Assembly (NCBI GenBank): GCA_037903475.1
Contig: JBAJFG010000487.1
Location: 2,604,001 to 2,668,000 of the forward strand
DNA: 64,000 nucleotides
DNA from: Ancylostoma caninum
Lineage: Eukaryota > Nematoda > Chromadorea > Rhabditida > Ancylostomatidae
Reading direction: 5' to 3'
Made by a program: the position numbers and the translations under genes. Shown in pieces: positions 46,701-61,700 of this stretch (within the stretch, counting starts at the first letter, position 1; each line of letters starts with the position of its first letter). The notes under the pieces were generated by a model. That model was given only the letters and a program-made list of their open reading frames with translations. It searched no databases and had not been told where the DNA came from.

Positions 46701-49700
46701 GAAGCCCTAAATCTTCTATGAAGGAAGGAGAGAGGGCGAGGGAGAGAGAGAGAGAAATTCCTTAGATTCGACGTACATAGTAAATTTTGACCACCGCGGT
46801 AAATTAGACCCCGCCGATCTGTAATAAAGTGAATTGTCTTTTCTGGAAGCTGAGAATGGTGGCTCCTTCAGGGAATTTCACGCATTCTCGTGAACCGTAA
46901 ATCGTTAAAAATCGTTGAAAAGCGTTGGAAAATAGGAGCAAGTCATAAGTGGTGGATAGAGCGAGGCACTAGAAGTCATGTTATATAATTAATTAACAAG
47001 ATAAAGTCCCATTTTTTGGAGAATTTCCAGAAATAAAAACAATCACTACATTGAACTAGCCAAACTAGCCACAATTCTCCCGTTAATCGTTAAAGATAGA
47101 GCCACCAAGCTCATTTGTCGAATAAGGGGGTCTCAGTAACAACTGTAGGCAACAAGAGCTTCATCAGAAAAGGATCCTAGAAATGTAGGAGCAGCTTAGA
47201 ACGGAAAGAAGATGGGAACATCAACTGACAAACAGATCTAGAATTCACTGGCAAAGAGGGGACTAGAACCCAGAAAATAAGAATGACCACTAAAAAAATC
47301 CAAACGTTCCCACCTGAGCTTCATAGCGCTCCTTGAGCCTGTCCATAGCTTCAGCATGTGATCGAGCAACTGTAACAATTATGGCAATAACTGGTACGAA
47401 TCCAGCTGACAGAATACAAATATTGATCGGGAATCGCCGTCGTCCCTCACAGTCTACAAGCGCACAAAGCGCACAAACTACTAGCGATGAGCTGACGATC
47501 GAGAATAGCAGCGGTCGTTGATGTACCACGCTTAGCGCCATTGCTACGGCTTAGCGTTACTAGATTACAGTAACTGAGTAGAATAGATCAAAATAGACAA
47601 AAATGGACGACGTGTAGTGGCGGATGTCTAGCACTGCGGGGGGGGGGGGTGGACAAAGTGCAGAATTCGGCACGCAGTACGCAGTAGTGAATCAGTTCAG
47701 CAGAAAATGAATGCTATAGTCGGGTAAGCTTTCAGACAAAATCCCGGACACTTATGCTGTGCTGTATTGTCTCCGATTTAGATGATGTGCTGTAGATAAG
47801 CGCGTGAAAATCAGATCGAACTGAGGGGCGGGGGCCGGCCGCGGGGACATGGCTAACGCCCCGCCCATTTCAAAAACACAAAATCTAGTATCCGGCATTT
47901 TTGGTGGATTTTAGGCATCGTTAGGGAGTCGGTAAACATGAGACCTAGTGGTTTTCCATAAAAATGAAATTGTCCTGACGATTTGATAAAGGGAAGAACA
48001 ACGATAAGGAAACGTCCTAAATCTCACCCTAAACCAAAAAAATGGGCACGTGAATGGTAAGGTGGTGGGTTGAAAATACCCCAGAACCTGGATGCATCAT
48101 TAAGATTACCCAGGGTAAACATAATGACGCCGTTCTCAAAACGGGTAAGTATGTGTGGTGTTAACTCGTTACCTCGAGTTATTTCAATGATGCACGCGAA
48201 GAAAAAGAAGAATGTTAGGTTGAGATTCAGAATCCTTACACCCAGATTCCCAGAGGCTTACATGTTGAATGTTTACCCTAGAAACATAGAACCTAAATAG
48301 GAAGTCCAGAAGACGGTAAATCCATAAATAAATTGGCCAAACAGCAATAATCACTGCACCTGGGCCTGGATGTATCGAGGTTACCCAGGGTAAACGCGTT
48401 GACGCCCATGTTATCGATGGGTAATCTTGTGTGCTGTTGACACGCTTACCCGGGGTAATCTCACTAATGCATGCGTCCACTGGTAGCGCTCTCCCACCAC
48501 ATTTCCAAAAAAGGACAACTTCACGCGCACTCACAGCAGGGACCATCAAAAATACCACCTCTTCAACTACAAAATCACCATCAAACACATAATTTCCTCA
48601 AGACCTCATCCAAAAGCAATTCTTTCAGGTCATCTAGAAACTCTAACCAATTACCTTGGTCGTTATGATTTTTATGTCGTTCCAGGTCGTCGTGATGTAA
48701 CTTCTCGCGTTGACCTAGACACGTCCGCAACTCTTCAAGGATTTCTGATTGCCGAGCTGTAAAATCTCATTTATCACAGTTGAACTACATAGTTTCGGGA
48801 CATAACGACCCCGTTGCCTAATTGCCAGTATTGGTTTTTTTCTAGCCAGATGCACTTCGGATCAATAATTTCAATCCTACTTCGATGAATTTTAAAATGT
48901 CATAAATCCAACGCGACAATACCGACCGTAGGACAGCTGCAGTGAAAGTTGTTGGTTGGTGTATTGAAGTTCGCCTATTTTGCGGTTCACGTTAACTACT
49001 ACCACAATAAAATGCTTCCAAAAACGAGTTAGAATTCGTCAGACTGCGTACGCCTTCCTCTAAAGGCACAGTTCACCTCGAAATAGTTTTCGAAACAAAA
49101 TTCATATGGAGCCGCTGATGCAGTGGTACACACGATTTCTCACGGCAGCGCAAAAAATCCGTTCCAGATCTTCCACTTTTGTGGAGAATTTAGTATGGCC
49201 ACTAAGACATCTGTTAGGAGCCTACGAAATATACTTGGGGCCGAATAAAAACCGGATAATTTTGTTGCTTTAATTAACAACTAGGGAAATAATGTAAACA
49301 CCCAGATGTTTGTGAAGGAGAAAGCCCTGGAGCTCTTCCTCTTTCTCATACAGCACTCTATTGCTCCTCGATGTTGGAATACTTGAAATTTCCATTTATT
49401 CGAAATCAAATGTTTTTGCTTTCGAATGTCGAATAAACAGAGAATTTGAATGTTCCAACACTAGAGACCAATATAATCCCGTATGAGAGAGAAAAAGAGC
49501 TTTAGGGCTTTCTCACTTTCGAATCTATAGGTGTTTAAATTGTTTCCTAAACTATTAACTAAAGTAACAAGATTATTCGGTTTTTATTCGGTCCCAAGTA
49601 TGTATACTATGGCCTAGCACCTCCTGTTGGCAGACGGCTCAGTGCATGCCTCTAATTCTCCACAAAAGAAGTGGCACAAAGGCGAGTTTTCCAGCATACT

Positions 49701-52700
49701 TATGATAAGCCACGTACACTACTGTGATCAGGATCTCCTGAAGATTTTTTAAATGTACAAATCTTAAAAACAATTCTGAGATGAGACATAATACATGGGT
49801 TTACATTACAGCAGTACTGCTTCCGTTTTAATCCGTTAAGTGAAATGTTGTTTGAGCGCTTGAGTTCCTATCTTTATTCATTTTTTCGTTGTATTTCTTT
49901 CAGATCCTTCCCTCTTTTTGTATAGGAAGGTTTTCTTTCAAATGTTTTGATTTTGCTTGATTCTTGCTTTTGCTGAACTTGTATGGCACACTCTAGCGTG
50001 CATTCAAATAAACAAATAAATGAATAAATGAATAATTTTAAGCCTGGTATTTTGCAAAGTAACTGCATATGGAGCATCCAGAAAGATGGTTCGTTGAACC
50101 ATCAACGCTTCACAGTTGCCAACGGTTTCTAGATAATCACAATTTGAAGAAAAATCCGAAAAAAAGTTAAAATTCATTCATACATTGAGTCGCAATTAAA
50201 ACTTTCAAAACCCATTTCTGAACAAAACTACAGTATGTAAATCCCAAATACAGTGTCGCTAGCAATATATTTTTTCTCTACATCATATTGTTTACATTTG
50301 AAAGGGGACGAGGTTTAATTCCAATATAATTGCTCAAATTCCTCTGAACCTTATGCGTTTCCGAAAATCCTCGCCTCATAGGACCAGCGAGATCAACAAC
50401 AAGTCCTATCAAACTGGTTTTAAAAAATTTTCTCAACAAATCCGACCATAGAAGATCCAAATTTCAGATATTTGCTGGCGATTAGCATTTTGATATTCAG
50501 CTGGAAACGTCGGTAGTCGATGAAAGGTGTTAAAATTCGTTAATTCAAGCGAATTTCACCGAGTGTTGCTATATTTCAAGCGATTTACTAATTGAACGGA
50601 AAAATCCAAGACCAGTGTGCCTGTGGTCAGCGAAAAAAATAATGAACGATAAGAGCAATTCACATTTGATGCGTGCGTTTGACGCGCGTAAGCCTATGTC
50701 ACGGAAGATATAACAGCCATGACGATAGCAGCCATGACGCAGGTGAGACGCACGAGTTCGCGTCCTCACTGCGACGTTGTGGTACTTCGATTCAGAATTT
50801 GAACACCGCGTTGACCGATCCTCATTAAAAATCCAAAGCAAATCGATGCGAGCGTCTGAAGTGCGAGTGACGCACGCATCTAGTATAAATTTCCTTATAG
50901 AAAATTCAGCGAGCTTTAGCAAAGTGGCAAAATCCAGCCACTTAAAGGATTCTAACGGCACCTCACACGGACATTCAATAACCCAAAAGAACCCAACTAA
51001 AAAGTCAATTATTTTATGGAAAGAAGCATCCGATAATTGAAAATAACTGTAATTTTCAGCTATAATTGTGTAATACTGTGATAATCTGCCAATGTGTAAC
51101 TAAGCCTAAGCCAATTAACTAACGAATTAACGAACAAACGAAAGCCTAACGGCGGTTTTGTCAAAAAATTGGGGATGGTCGCCGTAAAGAATTTGATGTC
51201 ACCATAAAAAGAGCACTCCACGTACCAAGCTTCTCATTGGCCTCTTCCAACTGCAATCGCACCCGTTCCCGCTGTGCTTCTGACCGTGCGATCATCACAC
51301 AAATCGCATCAAACGCTCGTGTAGCAAACCGTAATCGTTGCAGTTTTTCGGCGTTCGCTGAAAAGCGAAAGAAATAAACGCCTATCTTCTTCAGATAATT
51401 GGTAATGGTAGTACTGTAGACTCAAAGGTAACGTGGAACGGTAAAAGCAACAACAAAGAACACGTACGAATTTCTGACGCTGCCGTTCCATTGAGTTTCG
51501 TCGCACTGCTATGTGAAGACCGCGTTTTCGGCAGTGGTTTTCCGCCGGCGAACGAAGACGTTGGGAATTGTGTCTTGGCTGGAATGGTAGAAATGGCAGA
51601 GATCCATAAATGTTATCCAACAATGTCAGTACGACTGTGTCGACGGTAGAGTTCATGTGCCAAACTGACGTACAACGCCGCCCTAGGAGGAAAACAACAT
51701 TTTTTCCGAAGAAAGAAAATTGGACTTCAATAGCTCTGGGCTTACCAACAAATTTAACAATTACTTCAAGAACCAATGGCCTATCCAGAAAAAAGACAAG
51801 GACCCAATTCTCTATCCACACCTCTTGCAGTCATTTGCACAACCCCGCCCATCCGTTCGAGAGACCTCCCCCCCCCTACAGCATGAACACCATGCAATGT
51901 ATTCTGGGCAAGGACTCATGAACGCATAACCAAGCGAAACCACGCTAGCAAACCAATCTTTGCGTCCTGCGTCTCCTCGTATTACACAGTCTATATGGTA
52001 CCCAATCAAGCTTACGATAATTGGTTTGCTTCGTTACCGTTTCAAGAACCTCCGCCTTTGATTAAAACAGTGAGAAACCTGCGAATGTTTCTCGTGCTAC
52101 CCTGGACGAACGATTGAACGCAGCTGATATGATCTGGCCCAGTAGAAGCTCATGCTTCAGGGATAGGATCAAGCGTAGCGGTGATAAAAGGACTCTCGTG
52201 CGAATAATCTCCCCCCACGCTCTCCCCCCCGGGCCATCCTCTCCTCGCCAACCCCCCCCCCCCTTGTGCTACCGTCTCAGCCGGCCAAAATATGGCTCCC
52301 AGCTCCTTCTGCGCACAACCCTTCACACAATACCTGGGACCGAATAAAAATCGAATAATTTTCTTACCTTAATTTACACTTCAGAAACAATTCACAGGTG
52401 TAGATATTCGAGGATGAGAAAGCTCTTCTTCTCTTTCGTACAACAATGTATTGGACTCCGATGTTGAAACATTCGAAATCGAATATTTTTGCTATCGAAT
52501 ATAGAATATTTCGAATAAATGAGAATTTCCAATATTTCAACATTAAAGACCAATGAAGTGCTATATGAGAGAAAAGAAAAGCTTTAGGGCTTTCATGTTC
52601 TCGAATGTCTGGATGTTGAAACAGTCTCCTCAATCGTTAATTAAAGAAACAAAATTATTTAGTTTTTATTCGGTCCCAAGTATACTTTATACCCCCTCCC

Positions 52701-55700
52701 TAATTACACCCCCCGCTCAGCCGATAGAACTACAAGCCCCTTGCCTCCTCCATCAAATTTCGTACCTCGCAATATGACATCGTCCCACCTCCCTCCGCTC
52801 CGCCCCCACTCTCCACCATAGTAATCTACATATTATGACAAGCTCGAGCTTTTTGAGAAAGACTGATACTACTACGTAAACCAACCCTCTCACCATACAT
52901 AGTTTGAGGATTTAATGTCAACCCAGTCTTAGAAAATGAATAGCAAGGGGATAGGGCGTCATCTAAGCACCGTTGAGGAATATGAATGCGTATGTGCCTT
53001 ATACAGCGACTTGTAGGGGCAATCAATGTAGCAGTACAGTGCTTCATTCTCCAAACTCCTCTAGTCCAATTTATGGACCCCAGAGGGAAGGGTGAGTCGA
53101 CCAGAGGCGGGGAGCGAACTATGGACCGTGCGAGCCATCGGACCTCTTGCTACTGCACGACGTGGCGTCATATGAGAGAAAAAAGTTTTGAAGACATATT
53201 CACGCTCATGATGAAAAATCACCGAGCGAAAACTCTGGATGAGTTGTTCCAAAAAGTAGGTCATTTTAAATGGGCTTTCTGCAGCAGATTTTGACTATAT
53301 AATTGGTTAAAGACGAAGGACTCATTGCTCTTGATGAGTTATATGAACACAACTCGATTGGACCCTATCCTCTAATCATGTTATTCTTCGACAATGATCT
53401 ACGCTTCTAAAGAAATATAAAATGTCTAGGTTATACAGAAAGTCTTCGGCACAAAAGCATTATCAATTTTTAGTCTAAAAACAAAAGCCCACGTACCTTT
53501 CACTTGCCGAACCGGAGTCTCGTCAATTCTGGACACGTTCGGTGTGTCGATGTTCTTCTCGCCACCTTTTGATAATGGCGTTGACGTCTTGACCTCTTTC
53601 TCTTTCCGCTCTGTAACCACATTTTTTTATTGGTACCAATTCTCTCGGACAAATCGTCAAGGAAAAAAGTGGGCAGAGCAATAGGCAACTGAGACAGACT
53701 CATTCCCTTTATTGTGATTGCCCACAGCAAAATTGAAAAATGTCCGGATATCCTGAATTAGACGCTCAGAAACCAACAAAAAATCATAGGGCCCATTTAC
53801 CACTATTACTGGGTAAGACTTTTCCAGAGCGTTCAATAAATTACAACCAAAAACTGCGCTATACCTGTCCAAATAGTATGTGCGATGGCTTCAAAGAAAG
53901 ATAATGGACGGAATGTAGCGAGGAACGAGAGTTGAAACTATGGACCAACACCTACCTTTAGGCGGAGGAGGAACATAGAGCGGTTTTCGCTCCTTCTTCG
54001 GCCTTTCAACTGCTGGCTTCGGTGGCATTGCATTCACACTCTTCAACGGTTGCTTTGTGGTTCTCTTGGGCGTCTCAGCCATTTTGTCTCCTGAAATATG
54101 AGGTTGTTACGAGGGAGAAAAACAGAAAAAAGGAGAGAACACCTGTTGAAACAAAGAAAAATTGATGAAAATTAATTTATTGGTTTCTCAGAAGCTGTTT
54201 TCAAGCACACAGACCCTAGACTTTTTTTACAATTGTTCCAATTCCATTTATGAATCCTGATTTCTTCCATGAATGAAGGCTAGGGATCCAGAAAAAGAGG
54301 AAACTAGATCGAAAGACAGCCTTTGAAGCAGAGAAGGTTACCAGAAAAGGACAAAGCAATCTTTATGAAGTAATGTTTCCCAGATCGATACAAGGATCCA
54401 AGTCAAATGGGATGACCTCGCATTCTCGATTTCTCAGCCAGTCACTATACATGATTTTCCGCAAGAATGGTTTGCGCGCAAAAAATCGAACCCGAGTCAA
54501 GATGTAAGAGAAACGAGATGGGATTGAAGGCGCCAGAGCCCAAAAACTCTATTCAATGCATGAATGGTGCAGAGACGTGACTAAAGCGGTGGAGACATTG
54601 GAAATAAGAGAATGGCCCTTAGCAAGGTAGACCCACAGAACTTCTAATTTCTACAGAAACAAAAGCTGCGACTAGGTAAAAATCGATACACGAATATTCC
54701 ATGGGAAATTCAAGCATGGTAATCTTATCAACGGATAAATCCACGAATCATCCTCCAAAAGTAACCATATTCGAGCAAAATGCATTGTTAATTGTATATT
54801 GTACTATTATTGGTTGTTATCTACTTTTAACTATTGTGCCATCCAAAAGATACATATCGACGGAAGCATGATGCATTTTCAAGAACACTAATCTATATCA
54901 CATTATACCGAAAAAGCTTAAATGTCAAACGACGCCAGAATGGGCGTGGTCAAACTTCCATTGCGGGTTTTTGTCTTTGAACACAACAAAATCATGCAAA
55001 ATTCGCAAAAAGTCCGCGAAAATGGGACAAGCTCTCACCTTCCTTGAAAAATCAGTGAATTTTGAAAAACTTGGCCCCAAATTTTAAAAAAAATGGATCC
55101 TTAACGAGGCAGCTGGTAAGCTGGGATGCCCCGGCGATTTCAGGAAAATCATAGATATGCTAGAGCTAACTAGCCCAATAAGATCCGCTACTGCTCCTGG
55201 TATAAAATGTACAGTTCCCACGCTCAGCAGATTAAGAACCCATAGACTCTCAGAACTACAAATCCAGGGAAAAACCTTTGAGTATAACGTTCCCAAGAAT
55301 TTCCATTAAAAACCCCACGGGTAAGCATGAGGCAAGGAAAAAACGTCAGAAAAGGAATAAGCAATGCTGCAATCTAGTCATCCTGAGAAGGATGATCAAC
55401 GACCGGCTACCACTCCCGTAAGTGCTGGCAAATCAAACGATCGCCAATTCTGAATAGAAAGCCGACGAGGAAATCGTCTCGCCGCCGCTCCCTTGTTTTC
55501 CCTCAACGATGGGTGTGCCTAACTCGGACCGGTTCGCGTAGTTCTAATCATGCAAAACCAAGGGGGAAATCTCCATCGAGCCAAGACGATTTCAAGGTTT
55601 TGAATAATAAATCAAGCAAAACAACAGAAAAACTAGGAAGAGAAGAAACTCGGGAAAATCTAAGGAGTATGCAATTTCCCTTTAAATCCTGAAATATCAA

Positions 55701-58700
55701 CGATTTTTTCCCCAGAGACCCACGCTAAATAAAATTGCCCACAGCTCCAATGAGCAGCAGAGGAAGCAGAAAACTCTTAAGAGCGTCCGATTTTCCGGAG
55801 ATACTTCAGACAAAGACTTTACAGAGCCTCTTTCTGTCTGTGTTTGCAGACTGTCACCGTTCAGTGAGAAGCACTTTTAGCCCCCTTAAGCTTGCTTTAC
55901 CGTCCAAAAACACTAAACAAACTTCAAGTGAAGATGTTGACCATAGGATTGGCGTTGTTTACTTCAGCCAGCTTGGCTTTGAGAGAAAAATACGCTCAAA
56001 TTCAGTAAGCTCCTAGGTCTTTAGCAGTACTTTCGGGATCATAGAAGCACAAAAAAAGACCATTCTAAAATGGTGATACGGTGATTGGATAGCCTCCTCG
56101 AATACTCTACTGCCAAGAGAATTGAACCATCGAATATTCGAAGATGATGGAAGTTGTAGACTATACATAGGCAAATAAAGCAACTTTCGAATTCGAATGT
56201 ACGAACGGAGAAGAACACAGCCCATTGGGGAAGATAATAAGGGTTGCAGGGCTTCCATATTCTCGAAAGTTCTAATTTTCGAATCAACAAATTCAAATTA
56301 TTCTGTTTTGGTTCAGCGTTAGACATAGAAAATAGACTTTTTTCGAAATCCCGATTATTCATCGACTACTCAAGCTAATGAGCAATTATTGGACCATTTT
56401 AAAGAATGAGCTGTTCTTCTAATTAGCGGAGTTTACTTAGGACCTAATAGCTACTGAATAATTTTTCTTCAATTTAATGGATTATTTGGGAACCTATTTG
56501 AACATTCGAATATTCAAGAAAGAGACAGACAGAGAGAGCGCTTTAGCCCTTCCTACTTATCTTTTCGAATTCGGCTCCTGATTTCATTGAAACTGAATGT
56601 TCGAATTCAAATCCATCCAAAAGTTGGGTGATCCCAAGTAAATATGCATATTGACTACAATCTGAAAATCCCAAGATGTCTATATGTGGGATGGATTGAA
56701 TGCTCGAATATTCGAAGGTTGCGGAAAACTCAAATTGTACCAACAGGTATAAGATCTCCGTAAGAGTATATATAAGAAAGATCTTTTCAAATTTCGGGCA
56801 TTCATCGAATATTCAAGCCCTTTAGCTCAAAGAGAAAGGGAAAATCGCTAGAAAAAGAGCGTGAAATGATCAAAACCTGGCGTGAAGTGGGTAAACCTTT
56901 CTCTTTAGATCGAAGGAAACCATGTAAAAATTGGAGATAATGAACAAAGTGACCATGAGAACAGCCAGAGAGTGAAGCGAACAGTATGGAACCTCTACAT
57001 TTTAAACATTTCCTGGATTTATACGGATATTTAAACCACAAAAACATGGTAGATTAGAAGATGAGGCACAAGACACGAATTACAGCCATACTGGGACATT
57101 TAAAAAGAAATAAAAATAGGTGAAGTGTACGCCACAAAGATCACATCTCGGAAAAAAGTCTGGAAGACTTATCCTGGCCTTCCTAGGAGGATCTTCAGGA
57201 TAGAATTGAACTAAACACCACCCCCAGTCCCTAGCACAACAGACTTCGTAATGAAGTGAGCAAATGCGACTAATACGGGTCGCTACAAGTGGACAAATAA
57301 AGGAGCGCAACAAGCAGAAGACGTTGTGCTTATCGATCTGCTTAGCAATGCATCTTCCAGAATCGCCCAACACACAACAAAACACACACTGTGTGTGTGA
57401 GTGGCACATGTTCAACTCAAAGGGCGTTTCCGACACCAGCATCTCACCACAGAAGCGACGGGTAATGATGGACAAGAGGCGTTTCCTATGGATCCTTTAC
57501 GGCTTCTCTCAGGGCTTTTGCGGCTTTAACGACCTGCTGCGCTCATAAAAGCAGCAATCGCTCACTAATGGTGGCCTTACAGGTAGGAAACAGCCCTGGA
57601 GCATCTCCCTAAAACTTTTCAAGGATCATTCATAAAGTCGCCATGGTGTGAAATAACAGAAAAATCCAGAAAGTCTAGGAAATTCTTCTCACCGAGACCG
57701 CTCGCGGCCAGGGTAGAGCATGACTATGGAAAAAATTATTAATTCATGGTCCCAGCCTCACGGCCAGCAAAAATACGACTACTCCCCCCATGCGTTGAAA
57801 TTCACACCCCACCCCCTCATACGGCCGTGATGGCCTCCTCTCCTTACTATCCCTCCATATCCTGCATATAAATTCCCACCACTCTAAGCATACGTCCTAC
57901 CTTCATTGATAATCTGTAGTCACACGCCTGCCACTACTCATGACGAAAAAAAAAAACTTGGGTAATTAAACCTCACAAGAGAATCCCTACTAATCATTAC
58001 CATAGTGTTCGCGGGTGGCCAAAATGTTTGGTTTGTGAACGCTTCTTCAGAGAAGGAATATTGAGCAGCGAGGTTTAATTACCCAAGCCCAGAACAAATT
58101 TACAAAAAAAAAAAACTGATTCTTTTCAGAATTTTTCAAAATGAAAAGGTTTTTTTGTGTATACGTGTGGTCTAAGCCCACTCCTGTAGAAAACATTCTT
58201 GAGATTTCTACATTTTCATTTTTATTTTACATCACTCTTCAAGTTAACTTGAAAGCTATCTACGTTCTTCTTGCCATGCCCTATTCTTAAATGATTTGAT
58301 TCGTAAAAAATCCAAAAGTCTGAGAATGAATAGGTACTAACCCTTACAAGGGAAGTGCACGAAGAAAAGCTGCTAATCCATAACGTGACATATATGAGTA
58401 CAGAGCCTGTCCAACGTGATGTTACGACCTATACTTGAAATCTGCTAAATGGTCAACAGAAGCAAGGAGTACCACGTGGAGCAAGGAGAGGACATGGACC
58501 TGTGGCTCGGTGTACATTCCCTTGGCAGCTCGCAAGGCTGGTTTCAAATCTGTTTTCGTTCTTCCTGAATCTTGTCTCCGTAAATAGTTACGCCCGTTTT
58601 TAGCAGGCGCAGATGATAGGGCTCTACGAGTGCAGGAGCGCAATATCTACGGAGTTTATAAAGTTAACATTTGCCAACATTTGGCTCTTATGACCAAAAA

Positions 58701-61700
58701 TTAGTAAGGGACATGCAGAAAATCTGGATACTGTCGCCCATGAGAACCACATATTGTTTTACAGCAATATATGAAAAATCTAATATGAAGACAAATGATA
58801 ATGGCTCCAGAGGGCAGCGGCGAATTAATAACGAAGGCCTCAGAACCAGAATCTGGCAGCTCCACAAATCACGCGAGCAGCCGAACGAAGTCCTGGACAC
58901 GATTTCTTGCGATGAAGAAGCGCAACAGATGGGCTCCTCCATACTTCCACAGCCTCAGACGTTCAGATAATTACGAAAATACGGGATTTATCTCTTCAAA
59001 TAGTCGAAGTAAACCCGATTTTCCGGAGAAAACTGTAATTTTCGCAATGATCACTACTATGTAGTATGCACCCTGCTGAGTCCGGAGAAGGGGACCCCAG
59101 GGAACTTGCTAACGTCATTCTTTGTTGAAGAAACTCGTACACTCTGGTAGTCCATCCAGGATTAGCGGATAGACTGCAGACTTTTTGGGAACGTCCAAAA
59201 ATGCCGCTACTGGAAGGCAAGGTTTGGCGGTGCAAACCACTGTAAAAATGTTACAGTTCAGCAGCTACGGATATAAAGTCCGCTTCTAAAAGATTATGTC
59301 CACTGTAGACCACCGAGACAGGAGTGAGCGTGAGCGTAACAAAGAAAAAAAACGATTAAGCGATCACAGTCGAGTTTCATAAGAATAAAAAGACTGATTG
59401 GTAAACTCAATAGAGAAATCACAAAAAATACGGAACTAAATGAAAAAATATAAATACATCAATGAAATTACGAAGAAATCTACCATTAGTCTCAAATGGT
59501 ACCTAAATTTTCGAGACGACTACTCTCACGCTGCAGGTACTAATCAAAGAAAATTCTTGGAAACAATTTACTGCAAACAAGCCTGCAGATTTTGCGTCGA
59601 GCACTTCTCGCTTAACTTTATTTACTTTCTCTTTAGTTTAAAGTACTCGAGTACTCCAAAGAAACCATGGCCATCAGGTAAACAGCTAAACTCTCTAGCT
59701 ACTGTCGCTAGACTACCCACGTCAGGTATATTCCATCTTTGCACCTCCGAAATCTTAAATCCTCAAAAACATCGCAGATAGACCAACTGAGCAACTAGAA
59801 GATCTCTAAAGCCATGGCCAGATAAGCAATAGAAGCTATTTCCCAGCAAGAATCGTCCAAAACAGGAACGAATGACATGTTTGCCAACTGCTCGCATTCG
59901 TCGCAGTAAACGTTCAAAGCAAACACCATAAGCAGCAGCAAGCAGCAGCTAATCGCCACCGCTTTGAAATAAAAAAGAAAGGTTCCAAGAAAGAAGTGCA
60001 AATCTTAGGGGCAAAAAACAGCTGCCGGCGACTCGGCTGCTGGCATCCAAGACCTCGGATGTAACACAAATGATACTCCTACAGCAACAAGTGTAAAGTC
60101 ATTAATTTTTCTAGTATCAAGGGCAACGTGTGCCGCGCTTGGCAAACGCTCCATACATACCTGTGCCGTTTTCCTCGGTCTTCGGAGGTGGAGCTCGTGG
60201 GGGTGGCAGCAGTGAGATTCGTGACTTCACCTCTTTCTTCGGCTTTAATTTGTCCGCTTCGATGGATGCCTGGAGAGAAATCGTAAGGTAAGTGTACATC
60301 AAACAAAGCAGAAAGAAGGTAAAAGCTAGTAGATTTGCAGTCAACTGGACTTCGCTTCACTCCGTTTTTTTACCAGACTGATTCAAACGGCGTGCAACCA
60401 AAAATTTCAATGCCTTCCCGGAAAAACGATGCAAGCCATTCGGATCTGCCATCTTGGCCGCTAGAATAGCACCTCACCAACATTATCCCTCTGAAATATG
60501 TTCCAACAAAGAGAAAAACGCGAATTTATGCTCATTACTCAAGTCCAAGGTACAAGCACATTAGATGTCCCCCGTCCGGGTAGACCTTGCCATGGAACTC
60601 GGGCGGAATTTTCATGATTGCTGTACCAGCCACAGCAAGCGATGACCACTTGATCATAGTCCATCGTCGTCTGAGATGTACGCGCACACGTACACGCGCA
60701 CGCACGCAGCGACGATAGGGGGATAGATGGATGATTTCATACCCATGGGTAGTGGCTGGGTATAGGCTATGTAACGCTTGGGTAAACATGATTATGGGTG
60801 TCAGGTAAAAGGATTTCATTGATGTATCCGGGCTTTGCTGCAAGTATTATACTTTAAGTATACCTGTAGCAAGGGGATTCTTATTTGTAGCTCCAACGAC
60901 ATATAGCCGCGGCTACCATAGATCGTGCGACTTAATCGCGGCGATTGCTACCGTACAACCACATAATCGCTGATTTTTCGACAGCACTAAAATCTAGGCA
61001 CACGAACGTCACGTAAATAGTGTATCTGCTTTAAATAGCATTTGAAGGCGCAGAGACAATGCTTCGTCTCTTCGTAGGGTGGGATTGTGGGTGCAGCAAT
61101 GTAAGTATCAGGAAACTGGTGAAGACGTCACTAAGCATACATATTCTGAGTTTCGAGGTCACACTCAATTGAGACCAGGGAGGTGAAACAGATCAAACTA
61201 AAATTATGCAGCTTGTTCCGCGAAGAAACGCGTTGGCTACACCAAAGGAAAGTGCTGGGCTGCCGCAAGTGCAGAGCTCCATCAGCGCTGCACCGGAAAA
61301 GAATATTTCTAATGGGATACGATAATCTGCAAGGCAATGCACATATTTCTCTGAGAAATGTAACGTTTACCAGTACGCCTTCTTATCAATTAAAATCACG
61401 TTTTAAATCAAATGCACAGCAAAAAATGCGTCTCATCTCAAATATTTGCCGCAAAAACAAGAAGAAGGGCGGGGAACATCACTCAATCAAGTCAGCCATG
61501 TGTTGTGACCGAGAGTGTTTGTGGAGCAGACATCTTGGTGTCAACCAGCCAGCTCGTGTTTAAATCCCTAGAGATCCGTTTGGCGCCCCATGCTCATCCA
61601 TGCGTCGAGCCCAGAAGCGCGGTCGGTCATGCATGACAAAGAGTGCTCATATTGATTGAAAGCTACCGCTTCCGTTAGATGTCCAGTGCCCTTTTTCCAA

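Noticed and set aside
58671..59235. Overlapping open frames on both strands in a large intron
   Set aside because: No motif, both strands equally open, and composition compatible with a degraded repeat.
59795..60001. Small hydrophobic, Cys-containing minus-strand frame resembling a secreted peptide
   Set aside because: The apparent start is not ATG; only a shorter form has one. It lies inside an intron of the MTUS-like gene with no splice support.
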